From Microbacterium flavum (GTDB lineage Bacteria > Actinomycetota > Actinomycetes > Actinomycetales > Microbacteriaceae), in contig NZ_JAFLHG010000002.1 in NCBI RefSeq assembly GCF_018717645.1, positions 124,001-188,000 on the forward strand: a stretch of 64,000 nucleotides of DNA. Reading direction: 5' to 3'. Made by a program: the position numbers and the translations under genes. The notes below the pieces were generated by a model. The model was given only the letters and a program-made list of their open reading frames with translations, was not told the DNA's origin and did not search any database. Positions 32,743 to 41,360 of this stretch are shown piece after piece (position 1 is the first letter of the stretch; the number at the start of each line of letters is the position of its first letter).

Positions 32743-33129
32743 ATGATCGTCGCAGGCCTCATCGTGACCGCGCTCGCCGCCGCGCTGCACGTCTACATCT
32801 TCTGGATGGAGTCGCTCGCATGGGACGGTCCACAGGCACGGAAGACGTTCGGCGTCCCGGATTCCGAACGCGAGGCGACGCGCGCCTTCGCGTTCAACCA
32901 GGGCTTCTACAACCTTTTCCTCGCGATCGCCGCGATCCTCGGTGTCATCGTGACGACCGCGGGCGCACCTGCCGTCGGCCTCACGCTCGCGTTGACCGCA
33001 ACCGGTTCGATGCTCGCGGCGGCGCTCGTCCTCCTGCTGAGCTCGCCGGACAAGCGGCGCGCGGCCGTGAGCCAGGGCACGCTGCCGCTTCTGGCGGTCC
33101 TCGCCCTCGTCATCGGCATCCTCGTCTGA
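32743..33129 (+). CDS. DUF1304 membrane protein
   Basis: 128 residues with four membrane helices. Starts MIVAGLIVTALAAALHVYIF, with WMESLAWDGPQARKTFGV and AFAFNQGFYNLFLAIAA, matching DUF1304 as I know it. No biochemical function is established for this family. It is first in a likely operon with the reductase 84 nt downstream and is divergent from tetR. Confidence 0.85.
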   Translation: MIVAGLIVTALAAALHVYIFWMESLAWDGPQARKTFGVPDSEREATRAFAFNQGFYNLFLAIAAILGVIVTTAGAPAVGLTLALTATGSMLAAALVLLLSSPDKRRAAVSQGTLPLLAVLALVIGILV

Positions 33130-33155
33130 GCCGCCCCCTGCGCTCGATCCGACTC

Positions 33156-33201
33156 CGCCCCCGACCCCCGACCCCCCGACTCCCCGACCCCCCGACCCCC
33201 G
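33156..33201 (+). repeat. C-rich simple repeat before the reductase gene
   Basis: Units of CCCCCGA/CCCCCCGA/CCCCGAC are repeated about six times in the 84-nt gap. The AAGGA ribosome site of the next gene follows at 33202-33206. Confidence 0.85.
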
Positions 33202-33213
33202 AAGGACATCCCC

Positions 33214-34191
33214 ATGCGCGCACTCATCCACGACTCGTTCGGCGACCCGGCCGAGGTCCTGCACGTCGTCGACGTCGACACCCCCGAGCCCGGCCCCGGC
33301 CAGGTGCGCGTCCGCACCCTCCTCAGCCCGATCCACAATCACGATCTCTGGACGATCCGCGGCACGTACGGGTTCCGGCCGGAGCTTCCCGCTCGCGCGG
33401 GGACGGAGGCCGTCGGCTTCGTCGATGCGCTGGGTCAGGGCGTCGAGACCCTTCACATCGGCCAGCGCGTCGTCACCGGGGGGACGTTCGGCGTCTGGGC
33501 CGAGTTCTTCGTCGCGCCCGCCGCGGCGCTGATCCCCGTGCCGGACGCGATCGACGACGGTGCGGCCGCGCAGCTCGTCTCCATGCCCTTCAGTGCACTC
33601 AGCCTGCTCGACTCGCTCGACGTGGAGCCGGGACAGTGGATCGCGCAGAACGCGGCGAACGGGGCCGTCGGCCGGCTCGTCGCCCAGCTGGCCGCCGCGC
33701 GCGGCGTCCGGGTCCTCGGACTCGTCCGTCGCGGGGAGGGTGTCTCCGAACTCGCCGCCGCGGGGATCGCCGACGCCGTCGCGACCGACGAAGACGGGTG
33801 GCAGGGTCGTGCGCTCGCGATCACCGGCGGAGCACCGGTCGTCGACGGCGTCGACTCAGTGGGAGGATCGGCGAGCGACGACGTGCTGTCGCTGCTGGCT
33901 GAGAATGCCACGCTCGTCGTGTTCGGCGCCATGGCAGCCCCGACGATGCAGCTCTCCTCGGGGCGCGTCATCTTCGGTCAGATCACCGTGAAGGGCTTCT
34001 GGGGGAGCAAGGTGAGTCAGGCGATGGACCCGGGCGTGCGCGCCGGCCTGATCGGGGAGATCCTCACGCGCGTAGCCGAAGGGTCGTTGGACCTGCCCGT
34101 GGCCGCCGTGCACCCGTTCGAGGATGCCTCCGGCGCTGCTCGCGCGAACGTCGAGCCCGGCCGCGTCGGAAAGCTCCTCCTGCAGCCCTGA
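33214..34191 (+). CDS. Medium-chain reductase, quinone/enoyl reductase type
   Basis: 325 residues. MDR fold NAD(P)H-dependent oxidoreductase. N-terminal GroES-like part has GTEAVGFVDALGQGVETLHI near residue 68; the Rossmann part has QNAANGAVGRLVAQLAAARGVRVLGLVR near 147 with the AxxGxxG-type motif. No structural or catalytic zinc cysteines are seen, so it belongs with quinone oxidoreductase or 2-enoyl reductases. AAGGA precedes ATG at 8 nt. It ends 3 nt from a convergent gene with no terminator space. Confidence 0.9.
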   Translation: MRALIHDSFGDPAEVLHVVDVDTPEPGPGQVRVRTLLSPIHNHDLWTIRGTYGFRPELPARAGTEAVGFVDALGQGVETLHIGQRVVTGGTFGVWAEFFVAPAAALIPVPDAIDDGAAAQLVSMPFSALSLLDSLDVEPGQWIAQNAANGAVGRLVAQLAAARGVRVLGLVRRGEGVSELAAAGIADAVATDEDGWQGRALAITGGAPVVDGVDSVGGSASDDVLSLLAENATLVVFGAMAAPTMQLSSGRVIFGQITVKGFWGSKVSQAMDPGVRAGLIGEILTRVAEGSLDLPVAAVHPFEDASGAARANVEPGRVGKLLLQP

Positions 34192-34194
34192 CCA

Positions 34195-34812
34195 TCAGCC
34201 TGCGACGGGCTCGATCGGGGTGACGACGCGCGCGGACCCGTCCCAGTGGCGCAGCCCCTCGCCGACCCCGGCGAGGGGTGGGCCTTCCTCGCCAGGGTCG
34301 GCGAGCAGGGCCAGCGCGTCGTCGAGAGCGCTCAGACGGAGGCGTCGCGCGAGGGTGACATGCGGCATCCACTCTCCGGGGGAGGTGTGGAAGCTCTCCG
34401 GAGGGTTTCGGCGTTCGGGAGGACGGATCGCGGGGAATCCGCCCTCCCGAGTGCCGATCTCCTCCCGAATGCGGGCCTCGGCCGCGCTGTGGACGGTCGC
34501 CTGCAGCATCCGGAGCTCCGGGGTCGGAACCACCCGCCGGGCGAGGACCCCACGGTCACCGTGGGCGAAGACGATGGGCTCGGCCAGCAGGATCGTCACC
34601 GGCAGCAGCGCCGCGGCGCCCGCGAAGGCCGTCGCGCGGGGCGCGTGACGACCGGCGGGGCGCGCGAGCAGCGTGAGATGCGGCCGGTTGCTCGGAGCGC
34701 GATGCGCCGCGAGGCTCGAGTGCCCCGCGGCGGCGAGGCGCTCCCAGTCGGCGCGCACCACGGACTCCGTCTCCGCGTCGAAGAGCAACTCGATGCTGAC
34801 GACATCCGCCAT
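34195..34812 (-). CDS. 2'-5' RNA ligase / 2H phosphoesterase family protein
   Basis: 205 residues. Two HxT motifs mark the 2H superfamily: RPHLTLLARP near residue 43 and MPHVTLARRL near 140, both with His and Thr/Ser in place. Members hydrolyse or ligate 2',5' or cyclic phosphate ends of RNA. ATG lies 9 nt after the yidC-like gene's stop, so it is the last gene of that operon. Its link to the Zur-type context is unknown. Confidence 0.8.
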   Translation of the reverse strand: MADVVSIELLFDAETESVVRADWERLAAAGHSSLAAHRAPSNRPHLTLLARPAGRHAPRATAFAGAAALLPVTILLAEPIVFAHGDRGVLARRVVPTPELRMLQATVHSAAEARIREEIGTREGGFPAIRPPERRNPPESFHTSPGEWMPHVTLARRLRLSALDDALALLADPGEEGPPLAGVGEGLRHWDGSARVVTPIEPVAG

Positions 34813-34821
34813 GTTCCGACG

Positions 34822-35640
34822 CTACGCCTCGGGCGGGAAGATCCGCCGCAGGACGAGGCGCTGGCCGAGGGTCCACGCTACGGTCGTGAGCAGGTAGATC
34901 CCCGCGGCGAGCGGGACGAAGACCGCCGCGACCGCCGTCATGAACTGCAGCGCGCCGAGGAGCCCCGCGGGAACCGCCGGGACCGCGGGATCCGACCCGC
35001 CCACCCCGCCCGACCCGCCCACCCCGCCCGACCCGCCCACCCCGCCCGACCCGCCCGCACCCGTCCGGGGCGCGGCGGATGCCGCGGGGCGGAACATCCG
35101 CCGGGTGAGCTCGCCCACCGCGGCGATCGCCAGGACGACGGCGCCGATCACCGTCCAGGTGGCGACGCTCGCGCCGCCGGATGCGACGGCGCCGGCCAGG
35201 CTCGTGCCGAGCGGCACGCCGAACAGCGTCTCGGAGAGGAGACCGTTGGGGTGGCCGGCGATCGCCGGGTGCAGGAACACCGAGTACAGGAGCCCCACGA
35301 TCGGAGCCTGGATCAGAAGCGGGAGGCATCCCGCCCACGGCGACGCGCCCTCGGCGCGGTAGAGCGCCATCGTCTCGCGCTGCAGCCGCTCACGGTCGGC
35401 GCGGTGACGCTTCTGCAGCTCGCGAAGGCGCGGCGCGAGCCGGGCGCGGGTCCGGTCTGCCTTCGCCTGGGCGACGCCGGCCGGGATGAGGGCGACCCGC
35501 ACGACGAGGGTCACGATCGTGACCGCGAGGGTCGCCGACAGCGGTCCGGCGAGCGGTCTGAGGGCGGAGATCAGGGCCAGGAGGCCGGCGGAGGTGGCAT
35601 CGAGCAGGGCAGAGATCAGGGGCAGTGCGGTGAGGTCCAC
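34822..35640 (-). CDS. YidC/Oxa1 family membrane insertase, paralog
   Basis: 272 residues. Family core: five membrane segments, with the cytoplasmic hairpin RLAPRLRELQKRHRADRERL near residue 70 and the GASPWAGCLPLLIQAPIVGL segment near 98. It lacks the large periplasmic domain, as in Gram-positives. Between the fourth and fifth helices lies a low-complexity GGSGGV linker (about residues 198-217) made by an 18-bp repeat. The main yidC normally sits near the replication origin, so this is a second copy; its place behind a CobW GTPase is typical of zinc-responsive clusters. GTG start. Confidence 0.85.
   Translation of the reverse strand: MDLTALPLISALLDATSAGLLALISALRPLAGPLSATLAVTIVTLVVRVALIPAGVAQAKADRTRARLAPRLRELQKRHRADRERLQRETMALYRAEGASPWAGCLPLLIQAPIVGLLYSVFLHPAIAGHPNGLLSETLFGVPLGTSLAGAVASGGASVATWTVIGAVVLAIAAVGELTRRMFRPAASAAPRTGAGGSGGVGGSGGVGGSGGVGGSDPAVPAVPAGLLGALQFMTAVAAVFVPLAAGIYLLTTVAWTLGQRLVLRRIFPPEA
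34993..35046 (-). repeat. Three 18-bp repeats coding the YidC2 Gly/Ser linker
   Basis: CGACCCGCCCACCCCGCC is repeated three times exactly at 34993, 35011 and 35029, with a partial fourth at 35047. On the coding strand it gives GGVGGS units. Confidence 0.95.
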
Positions 35641-35722
35641 GGGGCATCCGTTCGTCGGAGCGATCAGGGTCGGCTGATCGGCCGCGAAGGGATGCCGGGG
35701 CGCGGGCCCGGGCGGATCGACG

Positions 35723-36013
35723 CTACGCGGCCGGTGCCGCCCGGCCGGGACCGCGACGAAGGATGTGCCCGGCCGCGTCGGGGTCGCTCTGGGTCAGCGG
35801 CGCCGCGAGCTCGGCGCGGCGTGTGGGATGCCCGCGCGCGCCTCGAGGTCGCGCGGGGGCGGCGAGGGCGATGGCCGTCACGGCGAGGACCGCGACGGCG
35901 ACCAGGACGACGGTGAGGGCGGCGAGCGAACCCGTCAGGCCGGGATCGATCGGCGTGAGGATGCCGAGCCACGCGGCGACCTCGCGGAGGAACCCGATGA
36001 CCGTGTCGATCAT
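35723..36013 (-). CDS. Small membrane protein, DUF6412-like
   Basis: 96 residues. One or two membrane helices: LTGSLAALTVVLVAVAVLAV at about 28-48, then ALAAPARPRGARG and an Arg-rich cytoplasmic tail. An ATG with GGGAGGG upstream supports the start. Small proteins of this kind next to a second YidC are described as DUF6412, which I assign from memory, not from a search. Function unknown; it may be a client or partner of the adjacent insertase. Confidence 0.6.
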   Translation of the reverse strand: MIDTVIGFLREVAAWLGILTPIDPGLTGSLAALTVVLVAVAVLAVTAIALAAPARPRGARGHPTRRAELAAPLTQSDPDAAGHILRRGPGRAAPAA

Positions 36014-36073
36014 GCCGTTCCCCCTTCCCTCCCGACGATGGGGCCAGTGTACGCCGGGCGATCCGCCGACGCC

Positions 36074-37144
36074 TCAGTCGCTGAGGCGTCGGTAGCGCTG
36101 CAGGCGGCGCAGGCCCGCGGCATCCGGCCGCTCGACCGGCACGGCGGAGACCGCCTCCATCCGCCGCTGTGCATCGACGGCGTCCAGATGAAGTCCGATC
36201 GCGACGAGCTCGCCGACGGCGGGCGGGTCGGGGAGCGGCGCGATGTGGACCGTTCGGCCGACGAGGTTCACGAGGTAGCCGCGCTCGGCCCGCGGTCCGC
36301 GGACCCGCACGCGGCCCTTGAGGCGGTAGGCGCCCGCGGGCGGATCCTCCAGCAGATCGATCAACGCGGTCGGATCGACGGAGCCGGCCAGAGCCACGCT
36401 CGCAGCGTGCGCGTGTTCGTGGTCAGGGTGCTCGCTCGGGCGCCCGTGATGAGCCCGCTCGGCCTCCTCGCGCACGAGCGCGGCGATCGGCAGCTCGTCA
36501 TCGGGATCGTCCTCACGAACGGCATCGAAGACGAGCGCCGGATCGATGCGGCCCTGCCGGGAGAGGGCGAGCTGCGCATGCGGATTGCGCTCGCGAACGC
36601 GCTCTGCGATGCGCTGCAGGGTCGCCGTTCGTTCGGCGCGGGGGAGCAGATCGCTCTTGCCGATCACGACCAGCGTCGCCGCGCCGTACCGGGCGGGCGG
36701 CTCGGGCCGGGTGTCGATGGTGCGGAAGTGCTCGACCGCGTCGATCACGTCGATGAGGCCGCCCGGGCGCACGCGCTCCACTCCGCTGAAGCGGATCACG
36801 CGTGCGAGAGCCGCCGGGTCGGCGACGCCGCTGGCCTCCACGAGGATCACGTCCAGACGCAGCCGCGGATGCGCGAGTCGCTCCAGGGCGTCGTCGAAGC
36901 CGCCGGCGTCGGGCAGGCAGCACAGGCATCCGCCGGAGATGCCCGCGGCATCGTCGACCTGACCCGTCACGAGGGCCGCGTCGACGTTCAGTGCGCCGAA
37001 GTCGTTGACGACGACCCCGATCCGGGCCCCCGGCGTGCGCAGGAGATGATTCAGCAGCGAGGTCTTGCCCGCTCCGAGGTGGCCGGTGATCGCGACCACG
37101 GGCACGCGCCCGAAGCGTCCGACCGCGGGGTCCCGGTGGGGCAT
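36074..37144 (-). CDS. CobW/COG0523 GTP-binding metallochaperone
   Basis: 356 residues. G3E family GTPase. Walker A GHLGAGKTSLL at about 20-30, the metal-binding GGCLCCLPD (CxCC) near 71, NKxD-type IGKSDLLP near 170, and His-rich HPDHEHAHAAS near 255, a likely metal-binding segment. The C-terminal CobW_C domain starts near GAYRLKGRVRVRG. COG0523 members supply zinc or other metals under limitation. First gene of a four-gene reverse operon, behind a Zur-type palindrome. Confidence 0.9.
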   Translation of the reverse strand: MPHRDPAVGRFGRVPVVAITGHLGAGKTSLLNHLLRTPGARIGVVVNDFGALNVDAALVTGQVDDAAGISGGCLCCLPDAGGFDDALERLAHPRLRLDVILVEASGVADPAALARVIRFSGVERVRPGGLIDVIDAVEHFRTIDTRPEPPARYGAATLVVIGKSDLLPRAERTATLQRIAERVRERNPHAQLALSRQGRIDPALVFDAVREDDPDDELPIAALVREEAERAHHGRPSEHPDHEHAHAASVALAGSVDPTALIDLLEDPPAGAYRLKGRVRVRGPRAERGYLVNLVGRTVHIAPLPDPPAVGELVAIGLHLDAVDAQRRMEAVSAVPVERPDAAGLRRLQRYRRLSD

Positions 37145-37194
37145 GGCGTGGTCACCCGTTTCCGTCGGCGCTGCGGTGTGGATCTCAGTCTAGT

Positions 37195-37207
37195 GAGAAC
37201 GATTCTC
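37195..37207 (-). promoter_or_regulatory. Candidate Zur box upstream of cobW-yidC2 operon
   Basis: GAGAA-CGA-TTCTC is a 13-bp palindrome 51 nt upstream of the cobW ATG. Flanked as TGAGAACGATTCTCG it resembles the actinobacterial Zur/Fur-type pattern TGAnAACGATTnTCA. On the coding (reverse) strand a -10-like TAGACT lies just after it, so binding would block the promoter. Assignment to Zur rests on the COG0523 context. Confidence 0.6.
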
Positions 37208-37214
37208 GCCGAGG

Positions 37215-37235
37215 GCCGGCGCCAGCGGCGCCGGC
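37215..37235 (-). terminator. Hairpin after aroE
   Basis: GCCGGCGCC-AGC-GGCGCCGGC, a perfect 9-bp stem with a 3-nt loop, lies 46 nt after the aroE stop and just before the cobW regulatory site. It probably ends the aroE transcript. Confidence 0.65.
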
Positions 37236-37281
37236 GCCAGCGCCAGCGGGGGCAGCGTCAACGGCAGCCGCAGAGGCAGCG

Positions 37282-38094
37282 TCACTCGCGGGAGTACGCG
37301 GACGCGCGGGCGATCTGGTCGGGCGTCAGCGCGACCCCGGTGTACAGCGCGAACTGACGCGCCGCCTGGAGGGCGATGACCTCCGCCCCCGTGATCGTCT
37401 TGCGCCCCGCCGCGCGGGCGGCCCGGATGAGCGGCGTCTCCGCGGGGAAGGCGACGACATCCATCACCGTCGTCGCCGCATCGATCTGCTCCGGAGTGAA
37501 GGAGAGCACGTCGGCATCCGACCCGTTCATGCCCAGCGGCGTGACGTTGACGATGATCGCCGCACCGGGGGCGGGGTCCGTCGGCGTCCAGGCGTAGCCG
37601 TAGGCGTCGGCGAGCGCGGGGCCGCGGTCCGCGTTGCGCGCGACCACCGTGACGTCGTCGAACCCGGCGCCCCGGAAGGCCGCCACGACCGCTTTCGCCA
37701 TGCCCCCGGAGCCGCGGACGAGGACGCTGTCCGCCGGGTCCAGCGCGTGCTCGGCGAGAAGGGTGGCGATCGCCTCGTAATCCGTGTTGTAGGCGGTGAG
37801 GATCCCGTCGTCGTTCACGATCGTGTTGACGGAGTCGATCGCGGATGCCGAGGCATCCATCTGATCGACGAGGGCGATCACGTCCTCCTTGAACGGCATC
37901 GAGACCGAGGTTCCGCGGATGCCGAGCGCGCGCACGCCGGTGATCGCTCCGACGATGTCCGTCGTCGTGAACGCCTTGTAGACGAAGTCGAGTCCGAGCT
38001 CGGCGTAGAGGAAGTTGTGGAACCGGGTGCCGAGGTTCGAGGGGCGGCCGGCGAGCGAGATGCAGAGCGTGGTGTCTTTGGACAGCGTGTTCAT
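37282..38094 (-). CDS. aroE: Shikimate dehydrogenase
   Basis: 270 residues. Reversible NADP-linked reduction of 3-dehydroshikimate, or a quinate/shikimate-type relative. N-terminal substrate site with TSVSMPFKEDV (catalytic Lys near 67) and YNTDYEA (Asp near 103). The Rossmann GxGGxxKA-like motif is VRGSGGMAKAVVAAF near 128. ATG with AGCCCCTC (reverse-strand GAGGGGCT) upstream; a 46-residue longer reading lacks support. Not clustered with other aro genes, so a catabolic or paralog role is possible. Confidence 0.88.
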   Translation of the reverse strand: MNTLSKDTTLCISLAGRPSNLGTRFHNFLYAELGLDFVYKAFTTTDIVGAITGVRALGIRGTSVSMPFKEDVIALVDQMDASASAIDSVNTIVNDDGILTAYNTDYEAIATLLAEHALDPADSVLVRGSGGMAKAVVAAFRGAGFDDVTVVARNADRGPALADAYGYAWTPTDPAPGAAIIVNVTPLGMNGSDADVLSFTPEQIDAATTVMDVVAFPAETPLIRAARAAGRKTITGAEVIALQAARQFALYTGVALTPDQIARASAYSRE

Positions 38095-38182
38095 GAGGGG
38101 CTTTCCGGTTCGGGTGAGGTCGTCCGCGGGCGTCGTCGGAGCGCGTAGGTCGTGTCGTACCAGTGTGCACGCACCGGCGAGG

Positions 38183-38608
38183 TCAGCGCGCGAGCGCGGC
38201 GTCGAGCTCGTCGAGGATCCGGGCGCAGGCATCCACGTCCTCCGGCGTGCCGGACAGCTCGAACTCGAACAGCACGGGACGCCCGGATGCCGCCGCGAGT
38301 TCCCGCGCGGCAGCCTGGTAGTACTCGCCGAAGTTGCGGTTGCCCGAGCCGATGATCCCGACGAGGCGACGGCGATTCGCGGGCGACCGCAGGAACGCCT
38401 TCACCGGGGCGGGAAGGGTCACCTCGTCGGCGTTCCCCGCCTTGTAGGAGGGGGTCAGCAGCACCCAAGGTGCCTCGACCTCGCGGCGGCGCACCGCGGC
38501 ATCCGCCAGATTGTGCACCTCGCGTCCGGTCTGCGCGGCCAGGTGCTCGGCGAACCGGCCGGTCAGATTCGAGACCGACGAGTAGTAGTAGACGGGAACG
38601 GATGCCAC
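38183..38608 (-). CDS. nrdI: NrdI flavodoxin-like protein
   Basis: 141 residues. NrdI reduces or activates the dimanganese cofactor of class Ib ribonucleotide reductase (NrdF). The FMN phosphate loop is YYYSSVSNLTGRF near residue 6-18, and GSGNRNFGEYYQAAARELAA near 87 is the second flavin loop. GTG start is chosen because it gives the usual family length. Neither nrdE, nrdF nor nrdH is adjacent, which is unusual, since nrdHIEF is the normal order. Confidence 0.85.
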   Translation of the reverse strand: MASVPVYYYSSVSNLTGRFAEHLAAQTGREVHNLADAAVRRREVEAPWVLLTPSYKAGNADEVTLPAPVKAFLRSPANRRRLVGIIGSGNRNFGEYYQAAARELAAASGRPVLFEFELSGTPEDVDACARILDELDAALAR

Positions 38609-38707
38609 CCACCCAGTGTGCGCCGCGCAGGGGCGGACCGCGCGGCTCGGTGGCCGGAGGAAAGTGCGCTCCGGAGTCGCACCGGGACCCACCCGGATCG
38701 GTGCGCC

Positions 38708-40069
38708 TCAGCCGAGCCCGCCGCCCCACGCGCGCTCGATCGGGATCGCGCGGCCGAGGACGTTCTCGGCGGCGCGGTGCCCTGAGCACAGAGCCGCGGT
38801 GACGGTGGCCGGGTCGTCCGTCCAGGTGGCCTCGCCGGCGAGGTGGAGCACACCGCCCACGGGGGTGGCGAGCGCGTCGTGATCGGAGGTGCGCGATCCG
38901 AGGGTCATGTACGCGTACGACCCGTGACCGGCGAACGGATCGTCCTGCCAGTCGGTGCGCTGCACGGCGACCGGCCCGGGGATCCCCGGGCCGTACAGCC
39001 GCCGGAGCTGGGTCATGATCGAGCCGACGACCTCGGCATCCGACCAGTCCCGCGTCGCCCGCGCGGCCGGGCCGGCGGCGAAGGTGAGCAGCGTCGGTCC
39101 GCCGTGGAGCGCGGTGAGGTCGTACCAGGAGTGCCACCACGCGCCCTCCGGTCCCTGTTGACGGATGGCGTAGACGTCGTCGTCCCAGAACCGCTCGGCG
39201 AAACGGAGGAAGATCTTCTCGAACGCGTTCATGCGCAGCCGCGACAGCGGTTCGGCGACCTCGGCAGGCAGCGGGGGCTCGATCGAGAAGTCCGCCGACT
39301 GCAGCACCCCGACCGGCACCGTGATGACGATGTCCCGAGCGGCGAAGGGGCCGCGATCGGTCTCGACGTCCACACCGTCCGGGCGCCACTCGACCCGGGT
39401 CGCGACGGTCGACAGTCGCACGTCGAGGCCGTCACTCCGCCCGTCCGCCAGTCCCCGCGCGAGTGCGTCGTACCCCTCGGGGAAGACGACCTCGTCGCCG
39501 GCGATCTGATCATCGTCGAGGCCGTGCGCCGCGAGATCCTCGATCCACGCGCCGTACTGCTCCTCGCTGCGATGCTCGAGGTACTCCCGCACGCGCTGCG
39601 CGCGCTCTCCGTCCCAGCCGCGAGCGGCGCCGACGGCGGCGAGAGCGACCTCGGTGACGTCGCGGTAGGAGGCGTCGGGGGCGGATGCCTCGATCGCCGC
39701 GGCCATCGCGGCATCCACCGCATGGATGTCGGCGACATAGCGGGCCGCGTCCTCGGCGGAGAGCCGGACGCCCGTGGGCGCGTAGTGCGCGATGGGGCGA
39801 CTGTCGGGCTGGTACCCGCCGACCGTGAACTCGATCATCGGCATGCCGAAGGCGCTCGAAGCGTCGAAGACCGGCGCGTCCAGGATGCCGTGGATCCAGG
39901 ACGCGCCCCGGTCGGTGACGAAGCCGCCCGTGCGGTCGGTCCAGACGCGGCCGCCGATCCGGTCCCGCGCTTCGAGGACGACGACCCGGCGGCCGGCGCC
40001 GGCGAGCAGGCGCGCCGCCGTCAGCCCGGCGATGCCGGCGCCGATGACGATCGTGTCGATGTCGGTCAT
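38708..40069 (-). CDS. Flavin monoamine oxidase family protein
   Basis: 453 residues. FAD-dependent oxidation of an amine. The dinucleotide motif VIGAGIAGLTAARLLAGAG lies at residues 8-26, followed by VVVLEARDRIGGRVWTDRTG. The C-terminal FAD segment is GVLHLAGEATWTDDPATVTAAL near 420. ATG at MTDIDTIVIGAG. Starts 46 nt after the upstream lipase gene, so they may be co-transcribed. Substrate unknown. Confidence 0.92.
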   Translation of the reverse strand: MTDIDTIVIGAGIAGLTAARLLAGAGRRVVVLEARDRIGGRVWTDRTGGFVTDRGASWIHGILDAPVFDASSAFGMPMIEFTVGGYQPDSRPIAHYAPTGVRLSAEDAARYVADIHAVDAAMAAAIEASAPDASYRDVTEVALAAVGAARGWDGERAQRVREYLEHRSEEQYGAWIEDLAAHGLDDDQIAGDEVVFPEGYDALARGLADGRSDGLDVRLSTVATRVEWRPDGVDVETDRGPFAARDIVITVPVGVLQSADFSIEPPLPAEVAEPLSRLRMNAFEKIFLRFAERFWDDDVYAIRQQGPEGAWWHSWYDLTALHGGPTLLTFAAGPAARATRDWSDAEVVGSIMTQLRRLYGPGIPGPVAVQRTDWQDDPFAGHGSYAYMTLGSRTSDHDALATPVGGVLHLAGEATWTDDPATVTAALCSGHRAAENVLGRAIPIERAWGGGLG

Positions 40070-40115
40070 GGGCGGCGTCTCCTTCGACGGCTGAGCGGGC
40101 GGGAACGGGCGGATG

Positions 40116-41330
40116 CTAGAGATGGTGGGCGTCGAGCCAGGCCATGAGCGACGGCAGTGCGAGATAGGCGATCGTCCCGTGGTCGGCGCCGGAGATCGGA
40201 TGGAACTCGACGTCGATCCCGATCGCCTGCTCCTGGGCGACCAGGTCCTCGGTCGCGGTCGGCACGACGAGCGTGTCGTCGAGGCCCTGCGCCACGAAGA
40301 GGGGAGCGGAAAAGGACACGCCGCCCGCCGAGTTCTCCTGCAGGATGCCCGCCCACGGCTGCACCTTCGCCGGGTCGGCGGTGACGAAGTGCCCGACGAC
40401 CGGATCACCGATCTCGTGCAGCCTGCCGATGTTGGCGAGCAGGCACAGCTCGTTCATCTGCGGCAGGATCTTCTGCGCCCCGGGCGTCAGGATGCTCTCG
40501 ATCGTCGCGCCGCGGTCGGCGTAGACCTGCGCGTAGGCGGCGAAGGCGTACGACCCGATCGTCACGCCGGAGATGTCGTTGATGTGGTCGCTGAGAAGCG
40601 CGGTGAGATCTGCCGCCGGGGCGGCGACCGCGACGCCCTCGATGGCGAGCTCCGGTGCGTACTCCGGCGCGCGCTGCGCCGCGAAGAGCACGGCCTGCCC
40701 ACCTTGGGAGTGCCCCCAAAGGACGACGCGGTCCGACGCATGCGCCGCGGGCAGGTGCTGCGCGGCACGCACCGCGTCGAGAACGGCGTTGCCGCCGGTG
40801 TCGCCCACGAGGTACGAGTCGGGGCCGTCGGTGCCCATGCCGACGTAGTCCGTCGCGGTGATCGTGTAGCCGCGGTCGAGGAGCAGGCGCATGCCCTCGA
40901 TCAGGGCATAGGGGTCGAAGCTGCGAGAGGGCGCGCAATCGACGGAGGCTCCGGTGGTCGGATGCCCCCAGGAGAGCACGGTGCGCCCGCCCGCGGGCGC
41001 GGGGCCCAGCGGGGTCACCACGATGCCCGTCGAGACGACCGGCTCGCCGCGCAGGTCGGTCGTCCGGTACATGACGCGCCACGCTCGTGCGTCGAAGGGG
41101 ACGCCGACGAGCTCTTCGCTCCGGATGACCGTGCCCGCCGCGCCGTTCAGAGCGCCCGCGGGCTGGTCGTAGAACGCGGCGAGGTTCCGCTGCTCGATGG
41201 CATCCCCGACCACGCGCGCCTCGCCGACGGCGACGAACCCGCCCACGATCGCGAGCGTCGCGGCGAGGAAGGCGGTCCAGGTGCGGCGCCGCCCTGCGCG
41301 ACGCTGGGCACGTTCCGCCGTCGTTGCCAT
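40116..41330 (-). CDS. Secretory lipase family alpha/beta hydrolase
   Basis: 404 residues. An Arg-rich head followed by TWTAFLAATLAIVGGFVAVG is a signal peptide or membrane anchor. The nucleophile elbow GHSQGG lies near 200 (VVLWGHSQGGQAVLF), the acid probably in AQGLDDTLVV and the His in SGADHGTIAY near the C-terminus. This arrangement is that of the LIP/secretory lipase family. Divergent from adhE; the palindrome at 41364 lies between them. Confidence 0.88.
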   Translation of the reverse strand: MATTAERAQRRAGRRRTWTAFLAATLAIVGGFVAVGEARVVGDAIEQRNLAAFYDQPAGALNGAAGTVIRSEELVGVPFDARAWRVMYRTTDLRGEPVVSTGIVVTPLGPAPAGGRTVLSWGHPTTGASVDCAPSRSFDPYALIEGMRLLLDRGYTITATDYVGMGTDGPDSYLVGDTGGNAVLDAVRAAQHLPAAHASDRVVLWGHSQGGQAVLFAAQRAPEYAPELAIEGVAVAAPAADLTALLSDHINDISGVTIGSYAFAAYAQVYADRGATIESILTPGAQKILPQMNELCLLANIGRLHEIGDPVVGHFVTADPAKVQPWAGILQENSAGGVSFSAPLFVAQGLDDTLVVPTATEDLVAQEQAIGIDVEFHPISGADHGTIAYLALPSLMAWLDAHHL

Positions 41331-41360
41331 ACCCGGAGCCTACTGGGAGCAGGCGGGATC

